Part shown: in pieces, positions 23,001-32,645 of the stretch | Position numbering within the stretch: position 1 is the first letter of the stretch | How the letters are laid out: each line of letters starts with the position of its first letter | NCBI GenBank assembly: GCA_037893245.1 | Contig: JBAIAA010000433.1 | Span: 434,001 to 498,000, forward strand | Source of the DNA: Crossaster papposus | Taxonomy: Eukaryota; Echinodermata; Asteroidea; Velatida; Solasteridae | Length of the DNA stretch: 64,000 nt | Direction: 5' to 3' | Notes under the pieces: generated by a model | The model's input: the letters and a program-made list of their open reading frames with translations, nothing else | What the model was told of the DNA's origin: nothing | The model's database searches: none | Made by a program: the position numbers and the translations under genes

Positions 23001-23982
23001 GTTTTACTAATTTAGTTTTCCCAATATCGAAGTCCCCCTTCGAGAAAACATCTTGATACCTGACTAGTAGTTGTGCCAGAGCTCCTTGTTCTGCTTGATT
23101 TAAATTCTCGGCACTGTCCTTCCACATATCTTGCAAATGTTCCGGAATCTCCATTTCCATGTCAGTCATGGCTCGAATTGTATTGGAGTTAGTTTCCTCT
23201 TGTATTGGTGTAGTTATGGAGTTCTCATCAACAGAAGAAAATAGTCCAACCACTGTTCCTTCTGGTACTGTTGTGGCTTGATCTCCGATGTTCATCAAAC
23301 GAATTGGTAAGACGCTTGCTTCGGCATTGACTAAAGTTCGCGCCACTAAAATTCCTCTGTCAGTTATATTACTCTGTTGCAGGCCCTCGATAATTCCACT
23401 TCCTTGGTATTTCCCAGGCTTTTTGAAAGTTGCATTTACTACCATTTCATGTCCAGCTGGAACTGTAGTTGTTTCTGCCACACTAACTCTAATCTGAAGA
23501 TCATTGTCAGTGTCACTTATGCATGGGATCTGTTCGTCTTCAATCTGCAAGTTCGCTCTCCTCAAATCCAAACTTCCACCTGCCTTCAACAAGAAGTCTA
23601 ATCCTAAAATTCCATCATTTTGAATGTCGGCTACTATTACACAAAGTTCAATGTGTGTTTTTCCTATTTGCAGGTCACAATATCCACTTCCCATAACTGC
23701 AATTGGTGCTCCATCAGCTTGTTTAATTCCTGACTCCATTGGTGAAAGTTGTGGTCTGTTATAGTCATCCATCCTCATGTAAGTCGACCTCGAAATCACT
23801 GTATGAGTTGATCCCGTGTCCACAAGAAATTTGACCCTCTTGTCACAAATTGTTCCCATTACAAAAACACCTGCTTGCATTGCACCAATCTTTGAGTGCT
23901 CTGATTCTTGATGAAGTTCACTCCCTGCTTCGAAGAAGTTCTGTTCCCCTGATTCAATGGGTCGTTGTGAGTCCTCGGCCAC
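20095..23982 (-). CDS. pol: Gypsy-1 Pol polyprotein (protease, RT, RNase H, integrase)
   Basis: One open frame of 1,295 codons. The aspartic protease motif LVDTGSTH lies at residues 54-60. RT covers about 340-520 with YIDDILCF near 490. RNase H has DTDASGYALGAVL near 637. The integrase has an HHCC zinc domain near 919-960 (HGSKTAGH, CCMC), then catalytic D in DILGPL (about 985), D in HSDQG (about 1042) and E in GFVERFN (about 1077). A GPY/F-type module (WEGPYKVV) lies near 1220. No chromodomain is seen. The frame is -1 relative to gag and overlaps it by 124 bases, so translation probably uses -1 frameshifting; the start given is only the start of the open frame. All catalytic motifs are present, so the protein could be active. 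Confidence 0.95.
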   Translation of the reverse strand: MAEDSQRPIESGEQNFFEAGSELHQESEHSKIGAMQAGVFVMGTICDKRVKFLVDTGSTHTVISRSTYMRMDDYNRPQLSPMESGIKQADGAPIAVMGSGYCDLQIGKTHIELCVIVADIQNDGILGLDFLLKAGGSLDLRRANLQIEDEQIPCISDTDNDLQIRVSVAETTTVPAGHEMVVNATFKKPGKYQGSGIIEGLQQSNITDRGILVARTLVNAEASVLPIRLMNIGDQATTVPEGTVVGLFSSVDENSITTPIQEETNSNTIRAMTDMEMEIPEHLQDMWKDSAENLNQAEQGALAQLLVRYQDVFSKGDFDIGKTKLVKHRIETGTSAPIKQRPRRAPGSNREEIDKQVNELLKRNLIEPSSSPWASPVVLVAKKDGTKRFCIDYRKLNDLTRKDSYPVPNIEDSLNALAGAKWFTSLDLASGYWQVELDEEAKDKSAFVVQGGLYSWGVMPFGLCNAPATFERLMERVMAGLQWEILLLYIDDILCFGRTVPEALERLETVLKRLRGANLKLKPKKCHLLKQSVQYLGHVVSADGIKTDPGKIEAVKNWKCPKTVTEVRSFLGLASYYRRFIKGFSDTARPLHRLTEKNKPFLWTEECDQAFAVLKEKLVTAPILSYPLPACDFILDTDASGYALGAVLSQNQDGLEKVIAYSSRSLTKQEKNYCVTRRELLAVVFALKHFKPYVYGRAITIRTDHGALRWLTNFKDPEGQLARWLETISQHNITLIHRPGRQHGNADGLSRICHQCGREEPVEKQTTHIKDEVAEPVTGTLQPNSQTRLEAEKDKKENQTSVSQETGKTIAMEEIIHCHLRVISIDPAITREEIRRAQHADPTLEKLLNMVDNKETRPEWKELSGMSTEFKIYWSQWKQLEVKDGILCRRWESDNGKQVDYKVILPRKFRRMVLQELHGSKTAGHLGIRKTKEKVQGRYYWVGLGQDVRSFIKKCCMCTRRKSHRQKKAPLQQYPVGAPMERIAMDILGPLPESDRGNRYILVVGDYFTKWVEAYPLPNQTADVIARTLVEQFICRFGVPRELHSDQGRNFESKLVAEVCSLLGIQKTRTTPYNPKSDGFVERFNRTLMNIVATIVDPVRNQKDWDEQVPYALFAYRSAVQESTQETPNMMMLGRNVELPVDLTLEKPSREISGDSSDYAEELRERLCVAHERARKCLTGAAEHQKRNYNKRAEECKITEGMYVWLHNSATKKGRSPKLSLPWEGPYKVVKQLTEVVFRIKKGRNAKFAVVHADRLKPYDGPPVKKNTRRDKESEMPERRNPGRHRSLPVRYKDL

Positions 23983-25349
23983 CTCTCGACCCGCTGAGCT
24001 GGCCGACGGCTGTTTAACTGCATCCTTTGCTCATTTGCTCCTCCTGTTGGGCACTGTCGAGCCATATGTCCAAGCTTCCCACATGCAAAGCATGTGATGT
24101 CTCTGTCGGTGAAACCTGGCCGTCTCTGCCTATCCATTTCTCGTTCATTGTTTCTTGGATTTTTCTGCAACTCTTTTACTGTAGTCATCAATTCAGTCAG
24201 TGTTGCTCGTACTTCAGCTAGTCCTTTAGCAAAACTGGACATCTCTTCAGTCCTTCCATCAGTTCCAGTGATGTTCCTCGTATAACGACTCGGCTTTATT
24301 CTGTCCCTGCTGTGTTCAGCATGCAGAAAACATTCAGTTCCTAGTGCTGATCGGATAGCATCATCCAGTGTTGCTGGTTGTGACCGAAAAATTCCTGCTC
24401 TAATTTCAGAGTCGTCTATTGCATCTAGAAAGTGTCCTTTGGCCAATCTTTCCCTTACTTCTCGGGGTACTTCTGGATATGCCATTGCTGTCATGTCTCG
24501 AATCTCTTGTCCGAGTTCTTGCAGAGTTTCATTAGTCTTCCTCCGTCTCATTCTTAATTCAAGAAGATAGTTCTCTGGGTGTTTCCCTGGCCCAAATCTT
24601 TGTGACAACTTCGTAGTAAGCTCTTCATAAGATGTGTAGCCATTCATGGGCATACTCCCAAGCACTTTTAAGGCTGGCCCTTGTAAGCGTGTAGCCAAAT
24701 GAAAAGCTGCATCTCTGTCTGACCACTTATTTACCATCTTACAGGCTTCAAAGTGTTTATGATAATCTCTCCATCCAACTCTGCCATCAAACCTTTCCGG
24801 GGTAACTTCCTTCTTGCTTACTTCACGTCTGTTTCGAAAATGTTCTTGCTCCTTAACATTTCCGTGATTGGCTCCTCCGTAGGTTTCTTCATCCTCCCAA
24901 TTTGCTCGCCATTCCCTCCTTTGTCTCGAAAATCCATCTCGATGAATTCCATAGTTGTCTTGCTCTTGTCCATAAGGTGCGTCTCCACCCTCAAAGTCAG
25001 TGTTGCGATCTTGGTCCTTCAACAAGCCCATTTTCGTCTGCTCCCTTGGCTCACCACGTCCTAGCTCGGGATAATTAAAGTTCAGTTCTCGTCGTTCTGC
25101 TCTCCATTCGTCACCATGGCTCCTTGTTCTCTCTCCTGATGAGAAATCCTTTCCTAACGGTACTGGAGTTTTCCTTCGAGCTCCTTGTTCCATTCCAATA
25201 GAAAGTGCCTTCCCATTGTCTTTTGTCTTGTTCTGGTGGTTTGGGTTGCCCTGGGTAGCCGGCGCTGCGCTGCTGAACCCTGAGGTGTAATTATCTTCTA
25301 CTTCCATCCTTGTAGTCTTGTCCAGTTCACGTGGTTCCTCACGTTCCAA
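23859..25349 (-). CDS. gag: Gypsy-1 Gag with CCHC zinc knuckle
   Basis: An ORF of 496 codons between the primer site and pol. The middle carries a Gag capsid-type region (GRVGWRDYHKHFEACKMVN and following) related to the Gag at 60499. A CCHC knuckle CFACGKLGHMARQC lies near residue 420. The N-terminal 170 residues are charged and low in complexity. Gag forms the virus-like particle that packages element RNA. The end overlaps pol in a different frame. Confidence 0.93.
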   Translation of the reverse strand: MEREEPRELDKTTRMEVEDNYTSGFSSAAPATQGNPNHQNKTKDNGKALSIGMEQGARRKTPVPLGKDFSSGERTRSHGDEWRAERRELNFNYPELGRGEPREQTKMGLLKDQDRNTDFEGGDAPYGQEQDNYGIHRDGFSRQRREWRANWEDEETYGGANHGNVKEQEHFRNRREVSKKEVTPERFDGRVGWRDYHKHFEACKMVNKWSDRDAAFHLATRLQGPALKVLGSMPMNGYTSYEELTTKLSQRFGPGKHPENYLLELRMRRRKTNETLQELGQEIRDMTAMAYPEVPREVRERLAKGHFLDAIDDSEIRAGIFRSQPATLDDAIRSALGTECFLHAEHSRDRIKPSRYTRNITGTDGRTEEMSSFAKGLAEVRATLTELMTTVKELQKNPRNNEREMDRQRRPGFTDRDITCFACGKLGHMARQCPTGGANEQRMQLNSRRPAQRVERWPRTHNDPLNQGNRTSSKQGVNFIKNQSTQRLVQCKQVFL

Positions 25350-25453
25350 AAGTTCTCACTTCTCCGTCTCCTTGTGTTTACCGATTCCTCCTGTTCTACG
25401 TTACTCTTCGTCTCCTCTACTGTTTTATCGAGCTGCTTATTCTTCACTGTTTT

Positions 25454-25471
25454 ATCCCACCGCTGCCACCA
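25454..25471 (-). promoter_or_regulatory. Primer binding site of Gypsy-1, tRNA-Leu type
   Basis: On the - strand, one base after the 5' LTR, the sequence is TGGTGGCAGCGGTGGGAT. This is complementary to the 3' end expected of a eukaryotic tRNA-Leu (…CCCACCGCTGCCA plus CCA). The same sequence follows the LTR at 60375, and a close variant follows the LTR at 51853. Assignment to tRNA-Leu is from my knowledge of tRNA 3' ends. Confidence 0.8.
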
Positions 25472-25472
25472 T

Positions 25473-27824
25473 TGTGGCGGAAATGTAATAAGATTTTAGA
25501 AGAGAGAAAAACAAACAACGAACGACTGTTATTTATTTTTCAATTGGACTTGACTTTGTCCCGACCTCGTTGGCTAAATAATAATTTGATAAGCCTACGC
25601 GTTTCGGGAAAACAGTCCAATCTTAATTACACGGTCCAAAATAGCGCTGCCACCAGGCGGAAAATTTATAGGCACTAAACCCCCGGAGTTCCGCCTCACC
25701 GGTTTAGTATTTCTCGATCTCAGGCTCTGGTTCGTAGTCACAATATATGACCCAGTGAAGAAGTATAACGTGCAGTCCCAAACAGTCTCTATTTTACTAA
25801 GGACAATTATGATACTAAAAGAAATTCACTCTTCAGGCAAATATTCAACACAACTCAAGAATATTAATTATTTAATTCCAATCCACACAAATACAGATGT
25901 GCTAAAGCTCAGTCAAGTTCGCCTATATAATTACTTAAGACTTTAAATATGGGCTGAGGAAATACAATGCTCTCTGCACTGGCTAAGAACGAGCCTTATT
26001 CTCTGAATTAATTCACCAAGTCGAGGATGCAATCAAAGGTAGTGCTCTCTGTACTGGGAGGAAAATAACCAGTCTCCAAGTTATACCCCTAAACAGCTTA
26101 AATAAATCAACCACACAGGCAATCCTTATGCCTCTTAATCGGAATATCACTAGGCAATTCCTATGCCACTCGAAATAACTATCACTCGGCAATCCTATGC
26201 CCTCTAAACAATTTAACGCCAAGTCAAGGCCTCTGACTAAGTCTGCCAGTAGTTTCTTGAATCTCCTTAGCACGTGGAATAACTTGGATGACCTTAGATT
26301 ACTTTATCAAACTCTTCCATTCCATTAATAAGCAGGCTAACTCACGATGTATCCTCTGAACTCGGGTCCAGCTCCTCAACTCGCTCCTCTAGTCTGCTCC
26401 TCACTTGCTCCTCTCCTCTGCTCCTCGACTCGCTCCTCTGCTCCTCAAAGGATAGTGCTCTCTGCACCGGGAAGAAAATAACCAGTCTCCAAGTTAAACC
26501 CCTAAACAGCTTAAATAAATTAACCACACAGGCAAATCCTTATGCCTCTTAATCTGTAGTACACTACACTAAGCAATCTCTTTGCTCCTCAAAATAACAA
26601 TCCGCACTAGGCAAACCTTTGCCCTCTAAACAAATTAACGCTAAGTCAAGGCCTCTGACTAAGTCTGCCAGTAGTTTCTTGAATCTCCTTAGCACGTGGA
26701 ATAACTTAGATGACCTTGGATTATTTTATCAAACTCCTCCATTCCATTAATAAGCAGGCTAACTCACGATGTGACTATGTATCCTCTAGACTCGGGTCCA
26801 GCTCCTCAGCTCCTCAATTTGCTCCTCTTATTAGTCTGCTCCTCAACTTCAATTCTCCTCAGCTCCAATTCGGCTAGCTCCTCCAATTAGATTGTCTTCT
26901 CCCCACTCCCTTCCTCCGTTTGCTTAATGGTTGCCTCCTCTGCCGCTCCTCAATTTGCTCCTCTTATTGGCAGCGCAGCGCCCAGCTAACCCAGATCAAC
27001 CAGACCAGACAAGACAAGACAAGACCCCGAATTCACCAAAATGTGCCCCTTTTATACGGCTTTGAATCGCGCGCCTTACGCGCGTACTTTTCATGAGCGT
27101 AGTAAATAGGCCACGCCCACAAGTTGTAAAACAACGAAAATTACTATGCACAACAAAGTTTTCGTTCATCAGTAAATCAATTATTTTAACAGTATATTTC
27201 TCAATCAAAGTATTCACATATTCTTCAAACTCTAAACTTTCATTTACACTTAAAATACAACTCCAAAGTTTCCAAGGTTTTCCAAGTAGAAGCAAAAACT
27301 AAGTTTATGACAGCACGTAAACATTACCTACTTTCATTGATAATAACTCAGTGATGTCATCCTCATAAATATTCATGACTGAAGTCACTGACTAAGCAGA
27401 CGAAAAACATTGACAAATTGGTAATTGAATCCTTGCTCAATGTTCTTCTTAAAAACTTAACTAAAAGACTGAATTAGATAGAAATTAACTCAAGACAACT
27501 TTCTAGTATATAAATTATAAATTCTAAAGTCTAAACCAAGAAATAATCCTTAAAAACTTGGAACCAATCCGTATCGACTTTAGAGATTCAGAAGGCAGCC
27601 ATCTTGGATTTAGAAAACCCTATTTTTAGAACACATTATAAACACGTGCAAACAGCTGACATGTATCGTGTATCATGACGGTTGGTGAAATCTATTTTGA
27701 ATTCTAGCGATAAAATATGGTATTAAACAGTCATCATCTAATCTAAAGGATGTAATCTAAGGTGAGCTTGTCCAGATATAAAGGTGAGTTTTAGGAAAAT
27801 GACCAGGGGGGCATTTTCGTCACA
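25473..27824 (-). repeat. Right (5') LTR of Gypsy-1
   Basis: This LTR has the same length (2,352 bp) and, where compared, the same sequence as the LTR at 15670, offset by 9,803 bases throughout with no indel. The same internal duplication and CTCCTC-rich tracts are present. Transcription of the element would start here on the - strand; the region reading CCTTTTATACGG (27047-27058) gives a TATAAAAGG box on that strand, followed by the GTCTTGTCTTGTCTGG tract. Confidence 0.93.
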
Positions 27825-27828
27825 ATAC

Positions 27829-29637
27829 AAATAAGTCGCGAGGTTAATTCATGTATATGCAATTAAATTGATGAATAATTGAATAATTGAATAATTTGAT
27901 AAGTTGAATTGTGATCATTCGAGCGACAGCAATGAATTACAATGACAATTTAATTAATTAATTATTTTGTTTAATCTTTTATATTTCAGAGCTGTTGATT
28001 AATGACTGTCGGGTTTTTTTGTAAAAATAAATATTTGATTGTAAATGGGAAAACACCCTACATGTATGTCACATTATTTTTCTGCGTAACCTTGACCGCA
28101 TCGGTTACATTATACAAGAAAATTTCGAATATGAAAATAATTGTGATTTTCAGACTTTACATGTGACAACGTAAAATTTGGGAAACAAAGTAGTAGGTTA
28201 CTACATATGGACTCAAAGTTCAAGTAGTAGGTTACTACAAATGGGCTCAAAGTTCGTCGGCTCAGTATTATAAAGTCCTTATTAAGAAATATTTGTACTA
28301 TCCAAGGGCAGAAAGTAAGGGTAGAATTCAAGGACTATCCTTAACAATTTAATTTTTAAAACATTGCAGTCTTGAAGTTGTTTGATATTTCAATTAAAGG
28401 TATGATATAGCATTTTCAAGCAATGTTGTCAAATTCTACCATTTCTTTCTGCCCCTATTTATAATATATAAGTCCCTTTTAGTGATTTTTTGTTTAAATT
28501 AGGACCTTGTAGTACTAAACCAAGTTAACCTAATATAATAGTTTTTATTGTTAACAATTTTTAAAAGCAAAATGGCTGTTGATGCTTCTGTTGCTCCTAA
28601 TGCCTCGACTGTATTTACTGTTACTGTTATTAAAATGATTATTATGATATAGACTGTTGGTATAACAACTTGAGGTTGTTACATTTCACATTCTAAAGTA
28701 AAAAGTACAATAGGGTGCAAATTGTTTTCACAAGTTCTCAAACCAGTAGCACCTACATAGCAAGGGATTATCCTGCCTTGAGATATTTTGTTCGAGTACT
28801 TAAAATTTAATACTGTATTGTAAAATATATCTCTGTACAGCATGGGTTTATGCATGTCATGCCAGGCCAATTTGTATTGTTGGATAATATTTTTTAGATT
28901 AAAAACAAAGGAAACCTCTGGTGCAATAAAAAAACATTGGGATCCTTAAACAAAATAGAATTCCAAAAACAATAGTTCCTTTCAAATAAGACAGTGACTT
29001 ATGACAAATTTTATTATTAAAATATTAATAATAACATTTACTTTGGTACTTTTAATTTGTATTCATGCTGAAAAAATCACCCTTAATTTATGAATGAATT
29101 ATATTCTTTGTTTTATGAATGGATTATACCCTTAACTGTATTGCCCGTATCATAAAACCTGGGAAGTATACACTGTGAAATGGATATAAGCCGAAGTTTG
29201 TGATTTACAAATCTGAATGTTTTAAATATTTGCTTTATGAAAATAACTACTTTAGTGTAGAAATGTAACAAAATACTAAAATGACAACCATCGGAAGTAT
29301 ATTTAAAAGTAAAGCCGCATCACAAAATAATTTAGCCACTGTTAAACATAAGATTTTTTTTTGAAAATGCAAGTTTATTTGTCAAACATGCACTTTTCAG
29401 CAAAACGTATTTTGTTCGCGTTTACTCTGAATCACTGCACTGTCTAGAATATTGATTCGCAGGTAATATTTGCAGTGTATTACATTTGTATGACATAGGC
29501 TATGCATTAGTTTTCATGATGCCTGCATGCTATACAGAATGCACTGATCGAGATGTAATCCAACAATTGTAATTTCTGCATTGTTTAACTGCGCATCCCC
29601 ATGTACAAAATAAACATCAGTAAGTGATAAACATGTA
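27829..29637. other. Intergenic, no gene seen
   Basis: AT-rich DNA between Gypsy-1 and the Polinton remnant. A unit of about 38 bases containing AGTAGGTTACTACA is repeated twice at about 28191-28255. No open frame above 75 codons looks coding. The missing left part of the Polinton (protease C-terminus, and possibly ATPase and DNA polymerase) was looked for on the - strand here and not found. Confidence 0.5.
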
Positions 29638-29908
29638 ACTGTTAAAAATTAAACACCTTTTTTGAAATAAACGTGTTTTGGTGTTCAGGAAGTGTTACCA
29701 CCCTATAAACGTGTCTTTCTGTCTTGTTATTAACACCCAAACGTGTCTTTGTGTCTAAAATCATTAACGCATCAACGTGTCTTTGATAAAAAAAAATTAA
29801 CACCACAACGTGTTTTGCTTTAGAATATTAACACTACAACGCGTTCATAAAGTGTTACCTGAGAGGCGTTTAAAAGGCGTTAAAACATTAACACTTGTTT
29901 TTACAGTG
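29638..29908. mobile_element. MITE-like element of degenerate AACGTGT repeats with CACTGTAAAAA ends
   Basis: The right end reads TTTTTACAGTGCA and the left end AACTGTTAAAAATTAAACAC, which pair imperfectly as inverted ends. The interior has four or five copies of a unit of about 40 bases around AACGTGTCTTTGTGTCT and ATTAACAC. It abuts and cuts short the Polinton protease gene: the last residues of that open frame are encoded by the MITE end. Confidence 0.5.
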
Positions 29909-30109
29909 CAGTTCCGCTCTGTTATCACCGTCGAAATATAAGGCGATCCAATGACTTCCGGGTTGAGTGCTTTTGTCGGTATTCACGATGTATATGCGAG
30001 GGAAAGTGTCAACAGTTTCCGGTAATTTATCTATTGGATAAACGCCACCACACTGCCGATTCGTTATTTTATCAGCCTTTAGAACACTCAGTAATTGCGG
30101 GGTATTCAT
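29888..30109 (-). pseudogene. Polinton cysteine protease, C-terminally truncated
   Basis: An open frame of 73 codons that overlaps the end of the major capsid gene by four bases. It has the GSHW motif and the following hydrophobic strand typical of the adenovirus-like (Ulp1-related) maturation proteases of Polintons. The histidine of GSHW would be the catalytic one. The sequence is cut off by the MITE at 29908, so the acidic residue and catalytic cysteine regions are missing. It cannot be an active protease. The overlap with the capsid gene is the usual compact arrangement of such elements. Confidence 0.7.
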
Positions 30110-31439
30110 GATGAATAATCAATCAATATATTGCGGGATTTATCAATTTCCAGGAGCGAATCGTACTCCGCATACACAATCACATTTACGGTACTGGCTA
30201 GGGGATCTCTAAAGGCTATTTCCAAGCGTACGTTACCGCTTCGTAAGAGGTTAAAATGTCCGCCCGAACAAAGATCGGGAGTTAGGTCAAACGCAAACAG
30301 AGTGTATCCGCCCGCATAGTCAGATCTAGAAATGTCATTCCCCGAATTGTGGTGAAGGTTATTTATACCCGAAAATAGAGTTTGATAAGCCATGAGATAA
30401 TTACTGTCGTGCCCGACAAATTTAGGCTTGAGCGGTTTCCACGGTAACTGTTCCCCGTCTATGTACAGAGCTAAAAAGTTTAAATTAAAATGTTTGAAAT
30501 TAAAAGGATTCTTTGTATAATCCCCATTAAAAGCCATATTATTTACACACCCAATAACAATGCGCGTGGGGGTTTGACCTAGGAACATTCTCTCCCTCGT
30601 AAAAGATTGGTTACCCTGATGATTGGAGAATGTTTTGACTTCCACCCTACGCAGGGGATATTTAGCCGTTGCCTGTTCCAATGTTTTTGCATGGGCTATT
30701 GCAACCATGGGGTTGACGTTTACTCGGCGTATATAGAGAGTGGCATTGTGTATGTGCACTTTGTAATCGACCCCCTGGGTAGAAGACATTAAACAAAAAG
30801 CATCCTTACTTCGGTGTAATTTAATTTTCATGTTTACACCGTTTAACAAAAGTCTATCTTGAAAAAAATATGTCCGCGTGTATAGGCCCTATTAGATCAA
30901 TCATCTTGCTTCCCTTTGCGTGCGAAAACCTCTGTTGTAATCCTTCATTTCGATGCGCGGAATCGGTTATAGTAGGGTCCGATACATCCATTTTTCCCGC
31001 TGTGTCCTTGAAGAACAGGCCGGATGTAAGATGAGAGTGTTTGGCCGCCGGCCCGTAACTCAGGAGCGTTTCCAATATGGCCCTGTACGGATACGTGTTG
31101 GTAGAGGGGGTGATGACCCGGTCATTTAAAGACACGTCCACTTCAGAAAAGATAGACTGAATCGTGAGGTTGACGGGCGCGACTGGTACATCGTCGGCTA
31201 ATGCACCCCCATTAGCATCAACAATTTTAGCCTGTACGTGTAGCGTCGTTTGCGCCAAATCCAAGTAGGTCTCGCTCGAACCATTGATGAGAAATTCGAT
31301 GGGGCCGGAGTCCACAATGTTTGTCAAGGGTTGATATTGTACCCATTGCCCTTTTGCGACGCTAGTCTGAGTAGTCTTGCAGCCATCGTCCATATTATGG
31401 ATTCCGTGGGAAACGCGTGAACATTTAGTTTTGAACATT

Positions 31440-32180
31440 GAAACTTGATCTTTGGACTCTAATGAGTTGATCTAGATTTGGTGCCATTTTTTCGGGAACC
31501 GTTAACGCCTATTTTTATGCAAATTAGTTATGACGTCATAAAACGTCCCAAAATCGACTGTTTCAGTCATTAAAAGACATATTTTACCATTATCACACAA
31601 ACAAAACATACTTTAAAGGCATTTGTAACATTAATGTTGTTGTTAAGATTTTATATTTTCTTATGTTAGGTGTATAAAGTATAACGCATGTTTTTGGTAT
31701 GCATAAATTTACTTATTTTATGCAAATTAAGGATATTACATCAAATTAAATACCTCTGACGTGAAATAACATGTTGAATTGGCATGAAACAAATGCCTTT
31801 TGATCACATTTAAAACATCGTACTTGTTTATTTTTTAATCTTGCTTAACATCTGATTATTAAATTGCATAATGTCCTTGTTTATGCAAATTAGGAATGAC
31901 GGTGTGAAGTTAAATATTCAAAACATAAAGTGACATGTTTTGCAATTGGCAAACATAGAAATGCACTTTGAAAAATGTGAACTCTATTGTTCAACTGTAA
32001 TTTTGTCTGAAGCTATGAGTGCAGAGTTTAATATGCATACATTGATTTGGAGATAGTAGTTGTTTATGCAAATTAGGAAGGATGTTAAACAAGACATAAT
32101 ATATGTTGACTGTTACATAATGAAACATTTTGCAATTTGCATAAAATGATTGTGTTTATTGGGAAGCAGCGTAATCATAC
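31440..32180. repeat. Left tandem arm of the foldback element (TTTATGCAAATTA units)
   Basis: TTTATGCAAATTA, or a close form, occurs near 31515, 31718, 31879 and 32060, a spacing of 160-205 bases. The first unit also has GGTGCCATTTTTTCGG and TTATGACGTCATAA, as in the right arm read on the other strand. The units are degenerate. The CRE-like TGACGTCA palindrome recurs in both arms. Confidence 0.6.
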
Positions 32181-32371
32181 ATGTTACTTACGTGTTTTTT
32201 TTTATTTTTAGAACGATTCTCGGTCACCAGGGAAGGACAACGTGAAGGACGTGTAATACTGGGTTTTGTGGAATTTTTTATTATTTTTCTGTGAGACTAT
32301 TAGGGTTTTTTAAATTCTAATGGAGTGCTTTTGCAAGAAAGGTATAGCACAGAGAAACCGGTTTATGCAGG

Positions 32372-32594
32372 TGTGGGGTCTATGTGATAGTGAAACTACA
32401 CAGGAGACACTTGTTGGTTGAAACTGTTTTATTTGATAACGCAAAACACAGCGAGAAAACGAATAGCTTCAGAGCTGTAAAACATGTGATTCGCGACTAG
32501 TGAAGAACAAACGTTAACATGGAAAATTACAATCTTACGAACTTTGACCTCTCTAATTTTGACTGCCCGATGAGGGCGCACTTTGGCAACTACA
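32372..32594 (-). repeat. Left (3') LTR of Gypsy-2
   Basis: The 223-bp LTR reads TGTGGGGTCTATGTG to GGCAACTACA on the + strand. On the - strand the sequence just upstream, GGTAGGGGCTCC (32595-32606), can serve as the polypurine tract. Confidence 0.93.
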
Positions 32595-32645
32595 GGAGCC
32601 CCTACCAGTGAATTACATCTAACCACCTCAATACAAAAGGTTAGG

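Larger units (their letters stand above)
15666..27828 (-). mobile_element. Complete Ty3/Gypsy LTR retrotransposon, 12.2 kb, ATAC target duplication (Gypsy-1)
   Basis: The element spans 15670-27824 and lies on the - strand, flanked by ATAC at 15666-15669 and 27825-27828. It has two 2,352-bp LTRs, a tRNA-Leu-type primer site beside the right (5') LTR, a purine-rich tract beside the left (3') LTR, and an internal order of gag, pol and a third ORF. The LTRs start TGTGGCGG and end TTTTCGTCACA on the + strand. They have equal length and every part I compared by eye is identical, so the insertion is recent. gag, pol and ORF3 are all open. Pol has protease, RT, RNase H and integrase in the Gypsy order. 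The gag and pol resemble those of the element at 59667. Confidence 0.95.

Noticed and set aside
25454..25471. tRNA gene fragment
   Set aside because: The resemblance to a tRNA-Leu 3' end is explained as a retrotransposon primer site; no cloverleaf is present.
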